Origin: Fusibacter ferrireducens
Lineage (GTDB): Bacteria > Bacillota > Clostridia > Peptostreptococcales > Acidaminobacteraceae
Assembly (NCBI RefSeq): GCF_015352425.1
Contig: NZ_JADKNH010000003.1
Location: 186,001-250,000 of the forward strand
Reading direction: 5' to 3'
Length of the DNA: 64,000 nt
The notes under the pieces were generated by a model, which saw only the letters and a list, made by a program, of their open reading frames with translations, made no database searches and was not told the origin of the DNA. Shown piece after piece: positions 17,507 through 26,154 of this stretch. The position numbers were made by a program, and so were the translations under genes. The first letter of the stretch is position 1; each line of letters starts with the position of its first letter.

Positions 17507-18694
17507 ATGATTTTAAAATTAACAATGATACAAATGGCGGCTTTGTCTGTAGTTGTTTTGTTTTTAGGACAATTTCTCAAGAAAAAATTTCATATTTTAG
17601 AGAAATACTGTATTCCATCACCTGTAGTTGGAGGCATTGTTTTTGCATTATTGACATTGGGGTTAAAAATAGCAGGGATACTTGAATTCGAAATGGATAC
17701 AACTTTGCAGAGCTTTTTTATGATTACTTTTTTTACAACGGTTGGGTTTACCGCTTCTTTAAAAATGCTTAAGACAGGCGGGAAAGATGTTTTTCTATTC
17801 TTAATATTGGCAATTATATTAGTTGTATTTCAAGATATTATCGGGGTTGGACTCGCAAAATTATTCAATTTAAATCCGTTGATCGGGCTTTCGACTGGAT
17901 CTGTTCCCATGACAGGTGGACATGGCACTTCAGGTTCTTTTGCACCAAAGTTTGAAGAACTCGGCGCAATTGGTGCTACCACAGTTGCAATGGCATCTGC
18001 CACATTTGGTTTAATTGCAGGCAGTACAATTGGTGGTCCGGTAGCAAATGGGTTGATCAACCGCTATGAATTGCATCGCGAACATTCCAATAGCAATGAA
18101 GGTAGTGATGTTTCAGCAGTTGAAACACCTGTCGTTTCTTCAGCAACCTTCTTATCGGCAGCTTCAGTAATATTAGTGGCAATGGGGATTGGGACGATCT
18201 TGTCGATGCTATTAGAGCGTACAGGCATGACTTTTCCGCCATATATCGGTGCAATGTTTGCGGCTGCTATTATTAGGAATATAGTAGATGCAAGCGGCAA
18301 AGCATCATTGAAAGCATTTGAAATAGATATTATTGGCAATGTTTCTTTGTCACTTTTTTTAGCCATGGCACTCATGGGACTGAAGTTATGGCAATTGGCT
18401 GATTTGGCATTGCCTCTAGTGGTTATGTTGCTGGCCCAGGTTGTCTTTATGGCATTCTTTGCTTATTTTATCACTTTCAATATCATGGGTAGAAACTATG
18501 ATGCAGCGGTTTTGGCGGCAGGACATTGTGGATTTGGAATGGGTGCAACGCCGAATGCAATTGCCAACATGGAAGTGGTTTCTGCAAAATATGGGTTTAG
18601 CTATAAAGCCTTTTTTATTTTGCCTTTAGTCGGCAGTTTGTTCATTGATTTTGTGAATGCAGGTGTGATTACTTTTTTCGTAAATCTTTTTTAG
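17507..18694 (+). CDS. gltS: Sodium/glutamate symporter
   Basis: 395 residues, mostly hydrophobic, with about ten membrane segments in two inverted halves, as in GltS. Family hallmarks are present: the VPMTGGHGTSGSFAP re-entrant loop in the first half and GHCGFGMGATPNAIANM in the second. GltS imports glutamate with sodium across the cytoplasmic membrane. Length agrees with the family (about 400). It follows a GlnK/GlnL-type pair and carries a GlnL-type repeat in its upstream region, so it is probably switched on by glutamine or glutamate. A separate terminator follows. Confidence 0.96.
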   Translation: MILKLTMIQMAALSVVVLFLGQFLKKKFHILEKYCIPSPVVGGIVFALLTLGLKIAGILEFEMDTTLQSFFMITFFTTVGFTASLKMLKTGGKDVFLFLILAIILVVFQDIIGVGLAKLFNLNPLIGLSTGSVPMTGGHGTSGSFAPKFEELGAIGATTVAMASATFGLIAGSTIGGPVANGLINRYELHREHSNSNEGSDVSAVETPVVSSATFLSAASVILVAMGIGTILSMLLERTGMTFPPYIGAMFAAAIIRNIVDASGKASLKAFEIDIIGNVSLSLFLAMALMGLKLWQLADLALPLVVMLLAQVVFMAFFAYFITFNIMGRNYDAAVLAAGHCGFGMGATPNAIANMEVVSAKYGFSYKAFFILPLVGSLFIDFVNAGVITFFVNLF

Positions 18695-18736
18695 TAGTAA
18701 AAGAATTTAATTATAATATATCGTTTAAATTTATAG

Positions 18737-18783
18737 AGCGTTTGCATAAATAGTTGAAAAATTATTTATTGCAGACGCTTTTT
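18737..18783 (+). terminator. Terminator of gltS
   Basis: AGCGTTTGCATAAATA (from 18737) pairs with TTATTTATTGCAGACGCT (to 18778) with one bulge and one G-U pair, then a T-run. Confidence 0.75.
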
Positions 18784-18907
18784 ATGTTGGTATTTAGAAA
18801 ATTTTAAGAATCAATTTAACTCGGATTTACATATAGACTTTATGCTAGGGCTAAATGGATAAGCTTTTAAAAGCGCATCGGGCATTAAAAAAAATATGGA
18901 GGCAATT

Positions 18908-20203
18908 ATGAAATCTAAAATGAAATGGATCATTACAATGATCTTGGTTGCAATCTCAATTGTAGCGTATGTCGTATTTGGCAATGGTGCAAGTCAAGAA
19001 TCAAGTGCGAATATAACGTCAACAACACTTAACGAATTTACTATTATTGAAATGCCATTGACCGAAACGTATACCACTACGGGTACTATAACCCCACAAG
19101 AAGATGATATTTTGGCTGCACCATTTGATTCAAGAATTGATAAAAAATATGTTGAACTTGGTCAAAAAGTTAAAAAAGGAGATGTGCTTTATGAATTAGA
19201 TGCAACTGATGTTCAAGATCAAATTAGATCTATGGAATACGATATCGCAGTACTTAATAGCAGCATTAACAGCAGTTCTATTGTGGGCAGTATAGCAAAA
19301 GAGAATGCAGTTATTGAGGCTGAAAAAACGCTTAATACAACAAAAAGTGATTGGGATGACGCCAAACAGATATTTGATGCAGGAGCATTATCGCAATTGG
19401 AGTTAGACAACTATGAAACCGCATATAACAATGCTAATAATCGATATTTAGAAGCTAAAAAAACATTAGATGCTTATTATGCAGAAAACGATATTACACT
19501 TTCAAAACGTAAATTAGAATTATTAGAACTCTCACTACAAGATTTAAAAGATGAACTTGAGGATACTAAGATATTAGCACCATTTGATGGTGTTGTAACT
19601 TCTGTTTATAAAAATGAAGGGGATGCAGTTGTTGAGAAGGATCAAATATGCAGGATAACTAATATGTTGCTTTTGGATGTAAAAGCGAGTATCAGTGAAT
19701 ATGATCTTCAGAAGTTTACGATAGGAATGCCTGCAACCGTATCAACACTTTCTGATAGAACAAAGACCTATACAGCGTCTGTATCTGCACTGGGTTATTT
19801 AGGTGAAATTTCTGGCTCTGAAGTAACACTTCCCCTTACTTTAACACTTGATAAAGCTAATGATGTTCAAATGCTTTTGCCTAACTTTACAGTTACTATT
19901 GAAATTTTAACAGATTCTTCAGAAAATGCTCTTGTAGTTCCTTTTGAGGCAGTTTCTAAAAATAAAAAGGGTGAAAGTATTGTCATGAAAAAATCTGGAG
20001 ATAAAAATGTCCCTGTAGTTGTAGAAAGTGGCATTACAAATGAACTCTATATGGAAGTACTTTCTGATGAACTCAGCGCTGGTGATACAATCGTCTACAG
20101 CACAGCAGTTGAAAATACTGCAAATAATTCAAGGAGTATAATCCCAATGGGAGGCGGCGTACCACCAAGTGGTAAGGGAAGACCAGCAGGCTCTAATAAC
20201 TAG
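18908..20203 (+). CDS. MacA-like membrane fusion protein of an ABC exporter
   Basis: 431 residues from the ATG at 18908, 5 bases after GGAGG. It has an N-terminal membrane anchor (about residues 5-22), a lipoyl-like half (AAPFDSRIDKKYVELGQKVKKG), a long coiled-coil hairpin (about residues 110-220), the second lipoyl half ILAPFDGVVTSV and beta-barrel domains. The tail is Gly/Pro-rich. In Gram-positives such adaptors work with a MacB/YvrO-type transporter to export peptides or antibiotics. It is the first gene of a five-gene operon with the ATPase, the permease, a kinase and a regulator. Confidence 0.92.
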   Translation: MKSKMKWIITMILVAISIVAYVVFGNGASQESSANITSTTLNEFTIIEMPLTETYTTTGTITPQEDDILAAPFDSRIDKKYVELGQKVKKGDVLYELDATDVQDQIRSMEYDIAVLNSSINSSSIVGSIAKENAVIEAEKTLNTTKSDWDDAKQIFDAGALSQLELDNYETAYNNANNRYLEAKKTLDAYYAENDITLSKRKLELLELSLQDLKDELEDTKILAPFDGVVTSVYKNEGDAVVEKDQICRITNMLLLDVKASISEYDLQKFTIGMPATVSTLSDRTKTYTASVSALGYLGEISGSEVTLPLTLTLDKANDVQMLLPNFTVTIEILTDSSENALVVPFEAVSKNKKGESIVMKKSGDKNVPVVVESGITNELYMEVLSDELSAGDTIVYSTAVENTANNSRSIIPMGGGVPPSGKGRPAGSNN

Positions 20204-20214
20204 GAGGTGGCTTA

Positions 20215-20916
20215 ATGGCTATTATTGAAATGAAATCTTTGACTAAAGTATATGGGCAGAAATCACTCTCTGTAAAAGCGATTGATGATATTGATTTTAT
20301 CGTAGAAGAAAATGAGTATCTAGCAATAACAGGTCCATCAGGTTCTGGAAAGTCTTCACTCATGAACATCATTGGCTGTCTTGATCGTGCTACATCAGGA
20401 ACGTACAAATTAGATGATATATCCATAGAATCTTATAAATCAGAAGGACTGGCTGAAATTAGGAATCGTAAAATTGGATTTGTTTTTCAATCTTTTAATC
20501 TGATTCCAAGAATGTCTGCACTCCATAACGTAGAATTACCGTTAATCTATGCAAATGTTTCTTCAGAAGAGCGCAGAAGGCGCAGTGAGGAGGCACTTAA
20601 AATTGTGGGACTCACGGATAGAATGATGCATAAGCCCAATGAACTTTCTGGAGGACAAAAGCAGAGAGTAGCCATCGCAAGGGCTCTTGTTATGAATCCA
20701 GCTGTTATATTGGTGGATGAACCAACAGGTAATTTGGACTCACACTCAACAGAAGAGATTTTAGTTTTGTTTAGAGATCTTCATAGACAAGGAAAAACGA
20801 TTATTATAGTGACCCATGAAAGTGAAGTCGCACATCAAACGGATCGTAATATTGTTATTCGAGATGGTAAGATCGTCGAAGATCGGAAAATATTTAGAGT
20901 GGAGGCGGCGGTATGA
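20215..20916 (+). CDS. MacB/LolD-type ABC transporter ATPase
   Basis: 233 residues with AGGAGGTGG upstream. It carries Walker A GPSGSGKS, the Q loop FQSFNLIP, the signature LSGGQKQR, Walker B VILVDEPTG and the switch His in VTHE. This is the standard single-domain ATPase of the MacB/FtsE family, energising export or extraction by mechanotransmission rather than classical transport. It starts 11 bases after the fusion protein and its stop overlaps the permease start by 4 bases (ATGA). Confidence 0.97.
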   Translation: MAIIEMKSLTKVYGQKSLSVKAIDDIDFIVEENEYLAITGPSGSGKSSLMNIIGCLDRATSGTYKLDDISIESYKSEGLAEIRNRKIGFVFQSFNLIPRMSALHNVELPLIYANVSSEERRRRSEEALKIVGLTDRMMHKPNELSGGQKQRVAIARALVMNPAVILVDEPTGNLDSHSTEEILVLFRDLHRQGKTIIIVTHESEVAHQTDRNIVIRDGKIVEDRKIFRVEAAV

Positions 20917-22109
20917 ATTTGATTGAATCCTTTAAAATCGCCATTGCATCTATTATGAGCAATAAGTTTCGATCATTCTTAACTATGCTGGGATTGATTA
21001 TTGGCATATCCTCTGTGGTTACTATTGTAGCAATAGGTAATGGTTCGCAGAATTCAATAAAATCTACATTAGATAATTTGGGTACCAATGTGATTACTTT
21101 ACAAGCAAGTCGAGGTGTGAGCTTGTCTTCAACTGAAAAATTGAATATTTCAGATGTAGAATCGCTTAAAATTAAATTTGGAGGAGAAATCTTAGATGTT
21201 GTACCACAAATTAGTATGAGTGCTACGATTATGGAAGATGTTGACGATACAAGTTTGACTTTAACGTCATCTGGAGATCAACTTTCCAGTGTGGAATCTG
21301 TGAATATGCTTTATGGGCGAGAATTCACTTTAGAAGATTTAGAGAAAATGAAAAATAATATTATTGTTGATAATGAACTGGCAGAGGAAATCTATGGAAG
21401 TTTAGATGAGGCGTTAGGACAACAACTCTTTTTAAATTCCCAATACAGTTATAAAATTGTAGGTATTTACGAAAAAAAGGATTCCAACTCAGGTTTTAGT
21501 ACGGCAAAAGGTTATGTCCCATACACTACACTTCAAAAGAATTATAATGCAGGGGTTACTTTTAATAGTATCAAAATTGCTTTAGAAAGTGATGTAGATC
21601 CCTCAGCCTTTGGAGATAAGGCCATAAGCTACATCGGAGCCAAAAAAGGGAATGCCGAGGATCATAAGTACACAACTTACAGCTTAGAAGAACAAATAGA
21701 AATGATTTCATCTGTAATGGGCTCTCTAACGCTTTTGATCAGTTCAATTGCCGCTATTTCGCTCGTTGTTGGCGGTATTGGTGTCATGAATATTATGCTG
21801 GTATCTGTGACAGAGCGGACAAGGGAAATTGGCATTAGAAAAGCACTGGGTGCAAAATACCATAGCATTCTCATGCAATTTCTCATCGAGTCTGTTGTGG
21901 TTTCGGGTTTAGGTGGTATAATAGGGACTATATTAGGCGGCTTTTTATCCAAAACGGCCAGTCGTCTGATGACACTGGAAACATCAATAGATGTCAATAC
22001 GGTTATATTGGCGACTGTATTTTCTGCAACCATTGGGATTGTATTTGGGGTTTATCCAGCCAGTAAAGCGGCTAAGCTAGATCCAATTGAAGCCTTGAGA
22101 TATGAATAA
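20913..22109 (+). CDS. MacB-like ABC transporter permease (FtsX domain)
   Basis: 398 residues. One N-terminal membrane segment (LGLIIGISSVVTIVAIG) is followed by an extracellular MacB core domain (about residues 45-265) and three further membrane segments in the FtsX domain, with the family's GGIGVMNIMLVSVTERTREI and the terminal PASKAAKLDPIEALRYE. Four-segment topology is that of type VII ABC exporters. It overlaps the ATPase gene by 4 bases. Directly after its stop, the DNA encoding its last codons is repeated twice in degenerate form (22121-22183). Confidence 0.95.
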   Translation: MNLIESFKIAIASIMSNKFRSFLTMLGLIIGISSVVTIVAIGNGSQNSIKSTLDNLGTNVITLQASRGVSLSSTEKLNISDVESLKIKFGGEILDVVPQISMSATIMEDVDDTSLTLTSSGDQLSSVESVNMLYGREFTLEDLEKMKNNIIVDNELAEEIYGSLDEALGQQLFLNSQYSYKIVGIYEKKDSNSGFSTAKGYVPYTTLQKNYNAGVTFNSIKIALESDVDPSAFGDKAISYIGAKKGNAEDHKYTTYSLEEQIEMISSVMGSLTLLISSIAAISLVVGGIGVMNIMLVSVTERTREIGIRKALGAKYHSILMQFLIESVVVSGLGGIIGTILGGFLSKTASRLMTLETSIDVNTVILATVFSATIGIVFGVYPASKAAKLDPIEALRYE

Positions 22110-22183
22110 TATATTGGATTAAAGCCTTGAAATATGAAGATTATATTAGAATGACGCTCTGAGATATGAACCATTTATTGGAT
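22090..22183 (+). repeat. Three degenerate tandem repeats of about 31 bp
   Basis: Copies at 22090-22120, 22121-22152 and 22153-22183, each with the core C-[CT]-T-[GC]-A-[GA]-ATATGAA followed by TAT-A/T-rich bases and TTGGAT or TTAGAAT. The first copy is the 3' end of the permease gene; the other two are noncoding. Confidence 0.7.
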
Positions 22184-22210
22184 GGATATATCAACTTGAA
22201 AGGAACAGAT

Positions 22211-23614
22211 ATGAAATCACATTCACTTCGAAGAAAGGCAATTGTAACATTTTTGGTGAGCAGTATCGTATTTATTGTGCTGATTACACTGGCTTCAAGA
22301 ATTTATATTGACTATGTCACGTCAACTTTTATTGAAAATAGAGAGTTTTCTAATGATTTTATCAGTGGTGAATTTTCAAAGATCATCCGCTTCTATGTTG
22401 AAAAGGACCCAGACAAGCTTGTGAGTTCAGACATCTTAACTTTGTATTCAAGCCTTGAAGATAAAATGAAAATGACCATTGTCTACAACGATGATGTCAT
22501 TTATGGGAGAAGTTTTTATATTGAATACCTTGAAAACGAAGTGCAAATGAAAGATCGGGTAGAAATCTTTACCACCGAAATAGAGGGGAAAAACATGATT
22601 CTGATTCAACAGAGGCCAGTACTCGGTGACGATGGCGAGGATGATCGAAAGGGCATACCGATACCTTTTAGAAGAGTAGATCAATTTGCAACGTTTTCCT
22701 TCGTAGGTTATTTAATTGTGCTCATTGTGATTTTTATGTTTTTCATCAATCGTATTCTAAAGCCACTTGAAGATGTAAAGCTTGCCGCTCACGAAATCAA
22801 GAAAGGGAATTTGGATTTTAAGATTGAATATACAAAGAAGGATGAAATCGGGGATGTCTTTGATGCCATAGAGGAAATGAGAAATGAGCTCAAAGAAGCA
22901 TCTGATCTCAGGATGCAATATGAAAAGAATAGAAATGAACTGTTATCCAACATTACACATGACTTGAAAACGCCAATCACATCCATTAAAGGCTATGTGG
23001 AAGGTATCATAGATGGTGTGGCAGACACGCCAGAGAAAATTCAAAAATATGCGAAAACGATATACAAGCATTCTGTAGATATGGATGCACTTATAAATGA
23101 TCTCTTTTTGATGTCGAAACTGGATGTAGATCAAATGGTCTTTAATTTTGAAAGATTTGATCTATCTGAGTTTTTAACGGATTGCTATGAGGATTTCTAT
23201 TTTGATTTATCCTCTCATGATATAAAAATCCAATATGACCATGTAGCTAATGAGCCAATGATAATTGAAGGAGACCGTCAGACTTTAAAACGCGCTGTGA
23301 TCAACTTGATTCAAAATAGCATTCACCATCTAGACAAGGAGAACAAGTGGATTCATTTGACTTTATCCTCTGAAGATGGCAATGCGATCATTAAAATTAG
23401 AGACAATGGCAAGGGCATTCCTGAATCCGAGATCAAAGCAATTTTTAAGCGATTTTATAGAATTGATGATTCAAGAAGTTCTGGATATGGCGGCAGTGGC
23501 ATTGGCCTATCTATTGTTGAGAAAATAATCGAGAAGCACCGAGGCAATGTAATTGCAAAGAGTGAATTTGGTGAATGGACTGAAATGATAATCACCATTC
23601 CAATTGTAGAATAG
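22211..23614 (+). CDS. HAMP-containing sensor histidine kinase
   Basis: 467 residues from the ATG at 22211, which follows AAGGAAC; an upstream ATG at 22166 has no ribosome binding site. Parts: membrane segment (about 10-35), extracellular sensor (about 36-155), second membrane segment (about 160-180), HAMP (about 183-235), HisKA with NITHDLKTPITSIKGY, and HATPase with NLIQNSIHH, DNGKGIP, IFKRFYR and GGSGIGLSIV. It lies between an exporter and a response regulator and very probably controls that exporter in response to its substrate or envelope stress. Confidence 0.94.
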   Translation: MKSHSLRRKAIVTFLVSSIVFIVLITLASRIYIDYVTSTFIENREFSNDFISGEFSKIIRFYVEKDPDKLVSSDILTLYSSLEDKMKMTIVYNDDVIYGRSFYIEYLENEVQMKDRVEIFTTEIEGKNMILIQQRPVLGDDGEDDRKGIPIPFRRVDQFATFSFVGYLIVLIVIFMFFINRILKPLEDVKLAAHEIKKGNLDFKIEYTKKDEIGDVFDAIEEMRNELKEASDLRMQYEKNRNELLSNITHDLKTPITSIKGYVEGIIDGVADTPEKIQKYAKTIYKHSVDMDALINDLFLMSKLDVDQMVFNFERFDLSEFLTDCYEDFYFDLSSHDIKIQYDHVANEPMIIEGDRQTLKRAVINLIQNSIHHLDKENKWIHLTLSSEDGNAIIKIRDNGKGIPESEIKAIFKRFYRIDDSRSSGYGGSGIGLSIVEKIIEKHRGNVIAKSEFGEWTEMIITIPIVE

Positions 23615-23623
23615 GAGCTGTAT

Positions 23624-24322
23624 ATGAAACATATTTTAATAATCGAAGATGAACTCGATATTGCGGAACTTGAGAGAGATTATCTGGAGATCAATGGTTT
23701 TACAGTTGATATTATACCCAATGGTACTTTAGGTCTAAAAATGGCCACACAGAATCATTATGATCTCATTATCTTGGATATTATGTTGCCTGAGATAGAT
23801 GGTTATAAAATTTGTAAGACGTTGAGGCCCGTGTTGGATATTCCTATTATCGTCGTATCCGCTAAAAAGGATGAAATCGATAAAATTAGAGGCTTGGGCA
23901 TTGGTGCAGATGATTATATTACAAAGCCTTTTTCACCGCAAGAGCTTGTAGCTAGGATCAAATCGCATCTATCGAGATATGAACGGCTAAAGTCGAATAA
24001 TATGACACATCAAAAGGAAATTCATTACAATACCCTTAGGATTGAACCCGAAACAAGACGTGTTTTTTTAAAGGATGAAGAAGTCACAATGACCACTAAA
24101 GAATTTGATTTGCTCTTGTTTCTAGCCTCTAATCCGGAGATTGTATTCAATAAAGATTATCTTTTTGAAAAAATATGGGGTATGGAATGTGTGGGCGATG
24201 TGGCAACGGTTACGGTGCATATCAGAAAGATTAGAGAAAAAATAGAAAAAGATCCTTCTGATCCTCAATATATAGAGACTTTATGGGGAGCAGGTTATCG
24301 ATTCAGAAAAAATGCACTTTGA
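23624..24322 (+). CDS. OmpR-family response regulator
   Basis: 232 residues, AGGAGC upstream, 9 bases after the kinase stop. The receiver domain has IIEDE, the phosphoacceptor Asp in LIILDIMLP, and the KP of DDYITKPFSPQELVARI. The C-terminal winged helix has LTxKEFDLL-type residues (MTTKEFDLLLFLA), VFNKDYLFEKIWG, TVTVHIRKIREKI and WGAGYRF. It is the cognate partner of the kinase at 22211 and the last gene of the exporter operon. Confidence 0.96.
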   Translation: MKHILIIEDELDIAELERDYLEINGFTVDIIPNGTLGLKMATQNHYDLIILDIMLPEIDGYKICKTLRPVLDIPIIVVSAKKDEIDKIRGLGIGADDYITKPFSPQELVARIKSHLSRYERLKSNNMTHQKEIHYNTLRIEPETRRVFLKDEEVTMTTKEFDLLLFLASNPEIVFNKDYLFEKIWGMECVGDVATVTVHIRKIREKIEKDPSDPQYIETLWGAGYRFRKNAL

Positions 24323-24487
24323 CAAGGTTTTAAGAAATACGGTATTCTAAATTGTCACAAAACAGAAAAGTTTAAAAAAGCTTTAAAAAAGTTTTTAATA
24401 GAGGCAAGTATTTGAACAATAAGGTTCAAATTATAGTAAAATAAAAAATGAACAGCTTATTTAATAGGATTATAAGGGGAGATTACA

Positions 24488-24913
24488 ATGAAAATAGCAG
24501 TAATAGATGGACAAGGTGGCGGTATAGGAAAAGCGCTTGTTGAAGCCATCAAGGCAGCGTATTCCAATAATGTATTGAATGCTGATGAGCTTGAAATATT
24601 TGCATTGGGCACTAATGCCCTTGCCACTTCACTGATGCTTAGAGCTGGGGCCCATCATGGCGCCACTGGAGAAAATGCAATCGTTGTCAACGCACCAAAA
24701 ATGGATATTATTATGGGACCTATTGGCATTATAAGCGCCAATGCTCTACTTGGCGAACTCACACCTAAAATGGCAGAAGCCATTTCATCTTCAGAAGCTT
24801 GTAAAATACTAATTCCAATTCACAAATGTAATATAACGGTGGCAGGTGTAATTTCCAAACCACTGGCGGGCTATATAGAAGACGCCATCGAAGGCATCAA
24901 TAAGGTTTGTTAG
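24488..24913 (+). CDS. DUF3842 family protein
   Basis: 141 residues with GGGGA upstream. It begins with a Rossmann-like MKIAVIDGQGGGIGKALVEA, followed by FALGTNALATSLMLRAGAHHGATGEN cut by conserved Gly residues, then IMGPIGII and a late CNITVAGV. This matches DUF3842, a Clostridia-centred family of about 140 residues with no known function. The glycine-rich start suggests nucleotide binding. It is a single-gene unit, ended by a very long hairpin at 24951. Confidence 0.88.
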   Translation: MKIAVIDGQGGGIGKALVEAIKAAYSNNVLNADELEIFALGTNALATSLMLRAGAHHGATGENAIVVNAPKMDIIMGPIGIISANALLGELTPKMAEAISSSEACKILIPIHKCNITVAGVISKPLAGYIEDAIEGINKVC

Positions 24914-24950
24914 GGTGTGATAAAAAAATAAAATGAGCCGTATAAGATTG

Positions 24951-25017
24951 AAAAAGTAAAGAAATATTGACAGGTTTATTAAATAGAAATAAATCTGTCA
25001 ATATTTCTTTACTTTTT
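24951..25017. terminator. 28-bp hairpin terminator after the DUF3842 gene
   Basis: Arms 24951-24978 and 24990-25017 pair over 28 positions with a single G-U pair and an 11-base loop. Each outer end carries five A or T residues, so it could stop transcription in both directions. Confidence 0.8.
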
Positions 25018-25114
25018 GGCGTGCAAAATAAATGATAAATAGGAAATCGTATACTTTTGTCTACAATAGAGGCTAAGAAAAGCTGTATTTTGTCGTTCGC
25101 TGATGTTCATTTCA

Positions 25115-25166
25115 ATTTTTAAGGCGCTTTTTTTTATTTTTAAGACCCTTATTTTAATTTTAAGGC
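25115..25166 (+). promoter_or_regulatory. Three helically phased repeats, probable activator sites
   Basis: ATTTTTAAGGC (25115-25125), ATTTTTAAGAC (25136-25146) and ATTTTAAGGC (25157-25166) begin exactly 21 bases apart, two turns of the helix. They lie about 57 to 108 bases upstream of the predicted sigma-54 start, where enhancer-binding proteins normally bind. Confidence 0.65.
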
Positions 25167-25197
25167 AATTTAGTTTATTCTATTTGTCCGTTTTCTC

Positions 25198-25213
25198 TGG
25201 CACTAAAATTGCT
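25198..25213 (+). promoter_or_regulatory. Sigma-54 (-24/-12) promoter of the chemoreceptor gene
   Basis: TGGCAC (25198-25203), 5 bases, TTGCT (25209-25213). The GG and GC dinucleotides are 12 bases apart, as required. It agrees with the consensus TGGCACG-N4-TTGCW except for one base. Confidence 0.82.
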
Positions 25214-25251
25214 TGATATTTAATGTAAAAAACAATAATTGAGGTGTCATT

Positions 25252-25290
25252 ATGTCGCAAATTAAGGAAATACTATGTCACAAATATTAG
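25252..25290 (+). CDS. Possible 12-residue leader peptide overlapping the chemoreceptor start
   Basis: ATG at 25252 with GAGGTG upstream, stop TAG at 25288-25290, encoding MSQIKEILCHKY. It overlaps the chemoreceptor start by 16 bases and its first residues mimic the chemoreceptor's MSQI. It may provide translational coupling, or may be a decayed duplicate start. Confidence 0.3.
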   Translation: MSQIKEILCHKY

Positions 25291-26096
25291 AGCATTTGAT
25301 TCACTCTGCACCATATTTGAGCCAATTGAGCTTGAAAGAAATCGCAATAGCGGTTACAGATCGACATAAATATTTAAAATATGTGCCAGGAAAACAGCTG
25401 GATCACAAGGTTTCTAAGGGAGATCTGATAAAGCATGGCTCATTGGTGGATTTGGCAATGAAAAAACGTGAAAAACAGTATGCACTCGTTGATGAATTGC
25501 TGTTTGGTATTCCCTATGTGGGTGTGGCAATCCCTATAGTTGATGATGAGACAAATGAGGTGATTGGCAGTCTGTTTTTAGGTGAAAGCACAGAGAAACA
25601 AGAAATGTTGAAATCGATGGCAAAAGAGCTTTCAGATAACATCTTTGAAGTCAATGCTTTTACTCATGAAATACATTTGAAATCCAATCGATTTTCAGGC
25701 CTTTCAGAACAACTGTTGAAAATTGTAGATCTATTTAATATTAAGATCTCTGAAATTAATAAAATAACCCAAGTGATCCACAACATTTCAAAACAAAGCA
25801 ATATGTTGGGTATCAATGCCGCTATAGAATCCGCCAGGTTTGGTGAGAAGGGGAAAGGATTTGCTGTGGTTGCAGAAGAAATAAGCAACTTGTCAAAGCG
25901 AAGTTATGAGTCCATTGCTGGCATCAATGAAATCACTCAAGATATAAAAAGAGATAGCGAAATCATACACGCAGAGGCCAATACGGTTAATGAAATCGCT
26001 CACGATATCTCTAAGATTCTCAATGAGCTGTCAAGTGCAGTTGAGGGCATCTATGGCATGGTGGAAGAGTTGACAAGTTTATCTGAACAGCTCTAG
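25275..26096 (+). CDS. Cytoplasmic methyl-accepting chemotaxis protein
   Basis: 273 residues, no membrane segment. Residues 1-125 form a small sensor-like domain, with DRHKYLKYVPG and a GVAIPIVDDETNEVIGSLFLG stretch like soluble chemoreceptor and methylation-regulator sensors. Residues 130-273 are a short signalling coiled coil containing NMLGINAAIESARFGEKGKG and FAVVAEEI, close to the universal hairpin tip. The start has AAGGA ahead of it. A 13-codon frame starting at 25252 overlaps the start. Expression is probably sigma-54 dependent. Signals to CheA/CheW, which are not in the window. Confidence 0.9.
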   Translation: MSQILEHLIHSAPYLSQLSLKEIAIAVTDRHKYLKYVPGKQLDHKVSKGDLIKHGSLVDLAMKKREKQYALVDELLFGIPYVGVAIPIVDDETNEVIGSLFLGESTEKQEMLKSMAKELSDNIFEVNAFTHEIHLKSNRFSGLSEQLLKIVDLFNIKISEINKITQVIHNISKQSNMLGINAAIESARFGEKGKGFAVVAEEISNLSKRSYESIAGINEITQDIKRDSEIIHAEANTVNEIAHDISKILNELSSAVEGIYGMVEELTSLSEQL

Positions 26097-26154
26097 TGCC
26101 TTAAAACACTCTCAAAATGACAAACGATTTGATTAAGGGCATTTTAAAACGGCA

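Noticed and set aside
1-24322. The MacAB-like exporter at 18908-22109 as the secretion machine for the RTX protein.
   Set aside because: MacB-type transporters do not use HlyD/RTX C-terminal signals, the locus is 11 kb away and it has its own two-component control.
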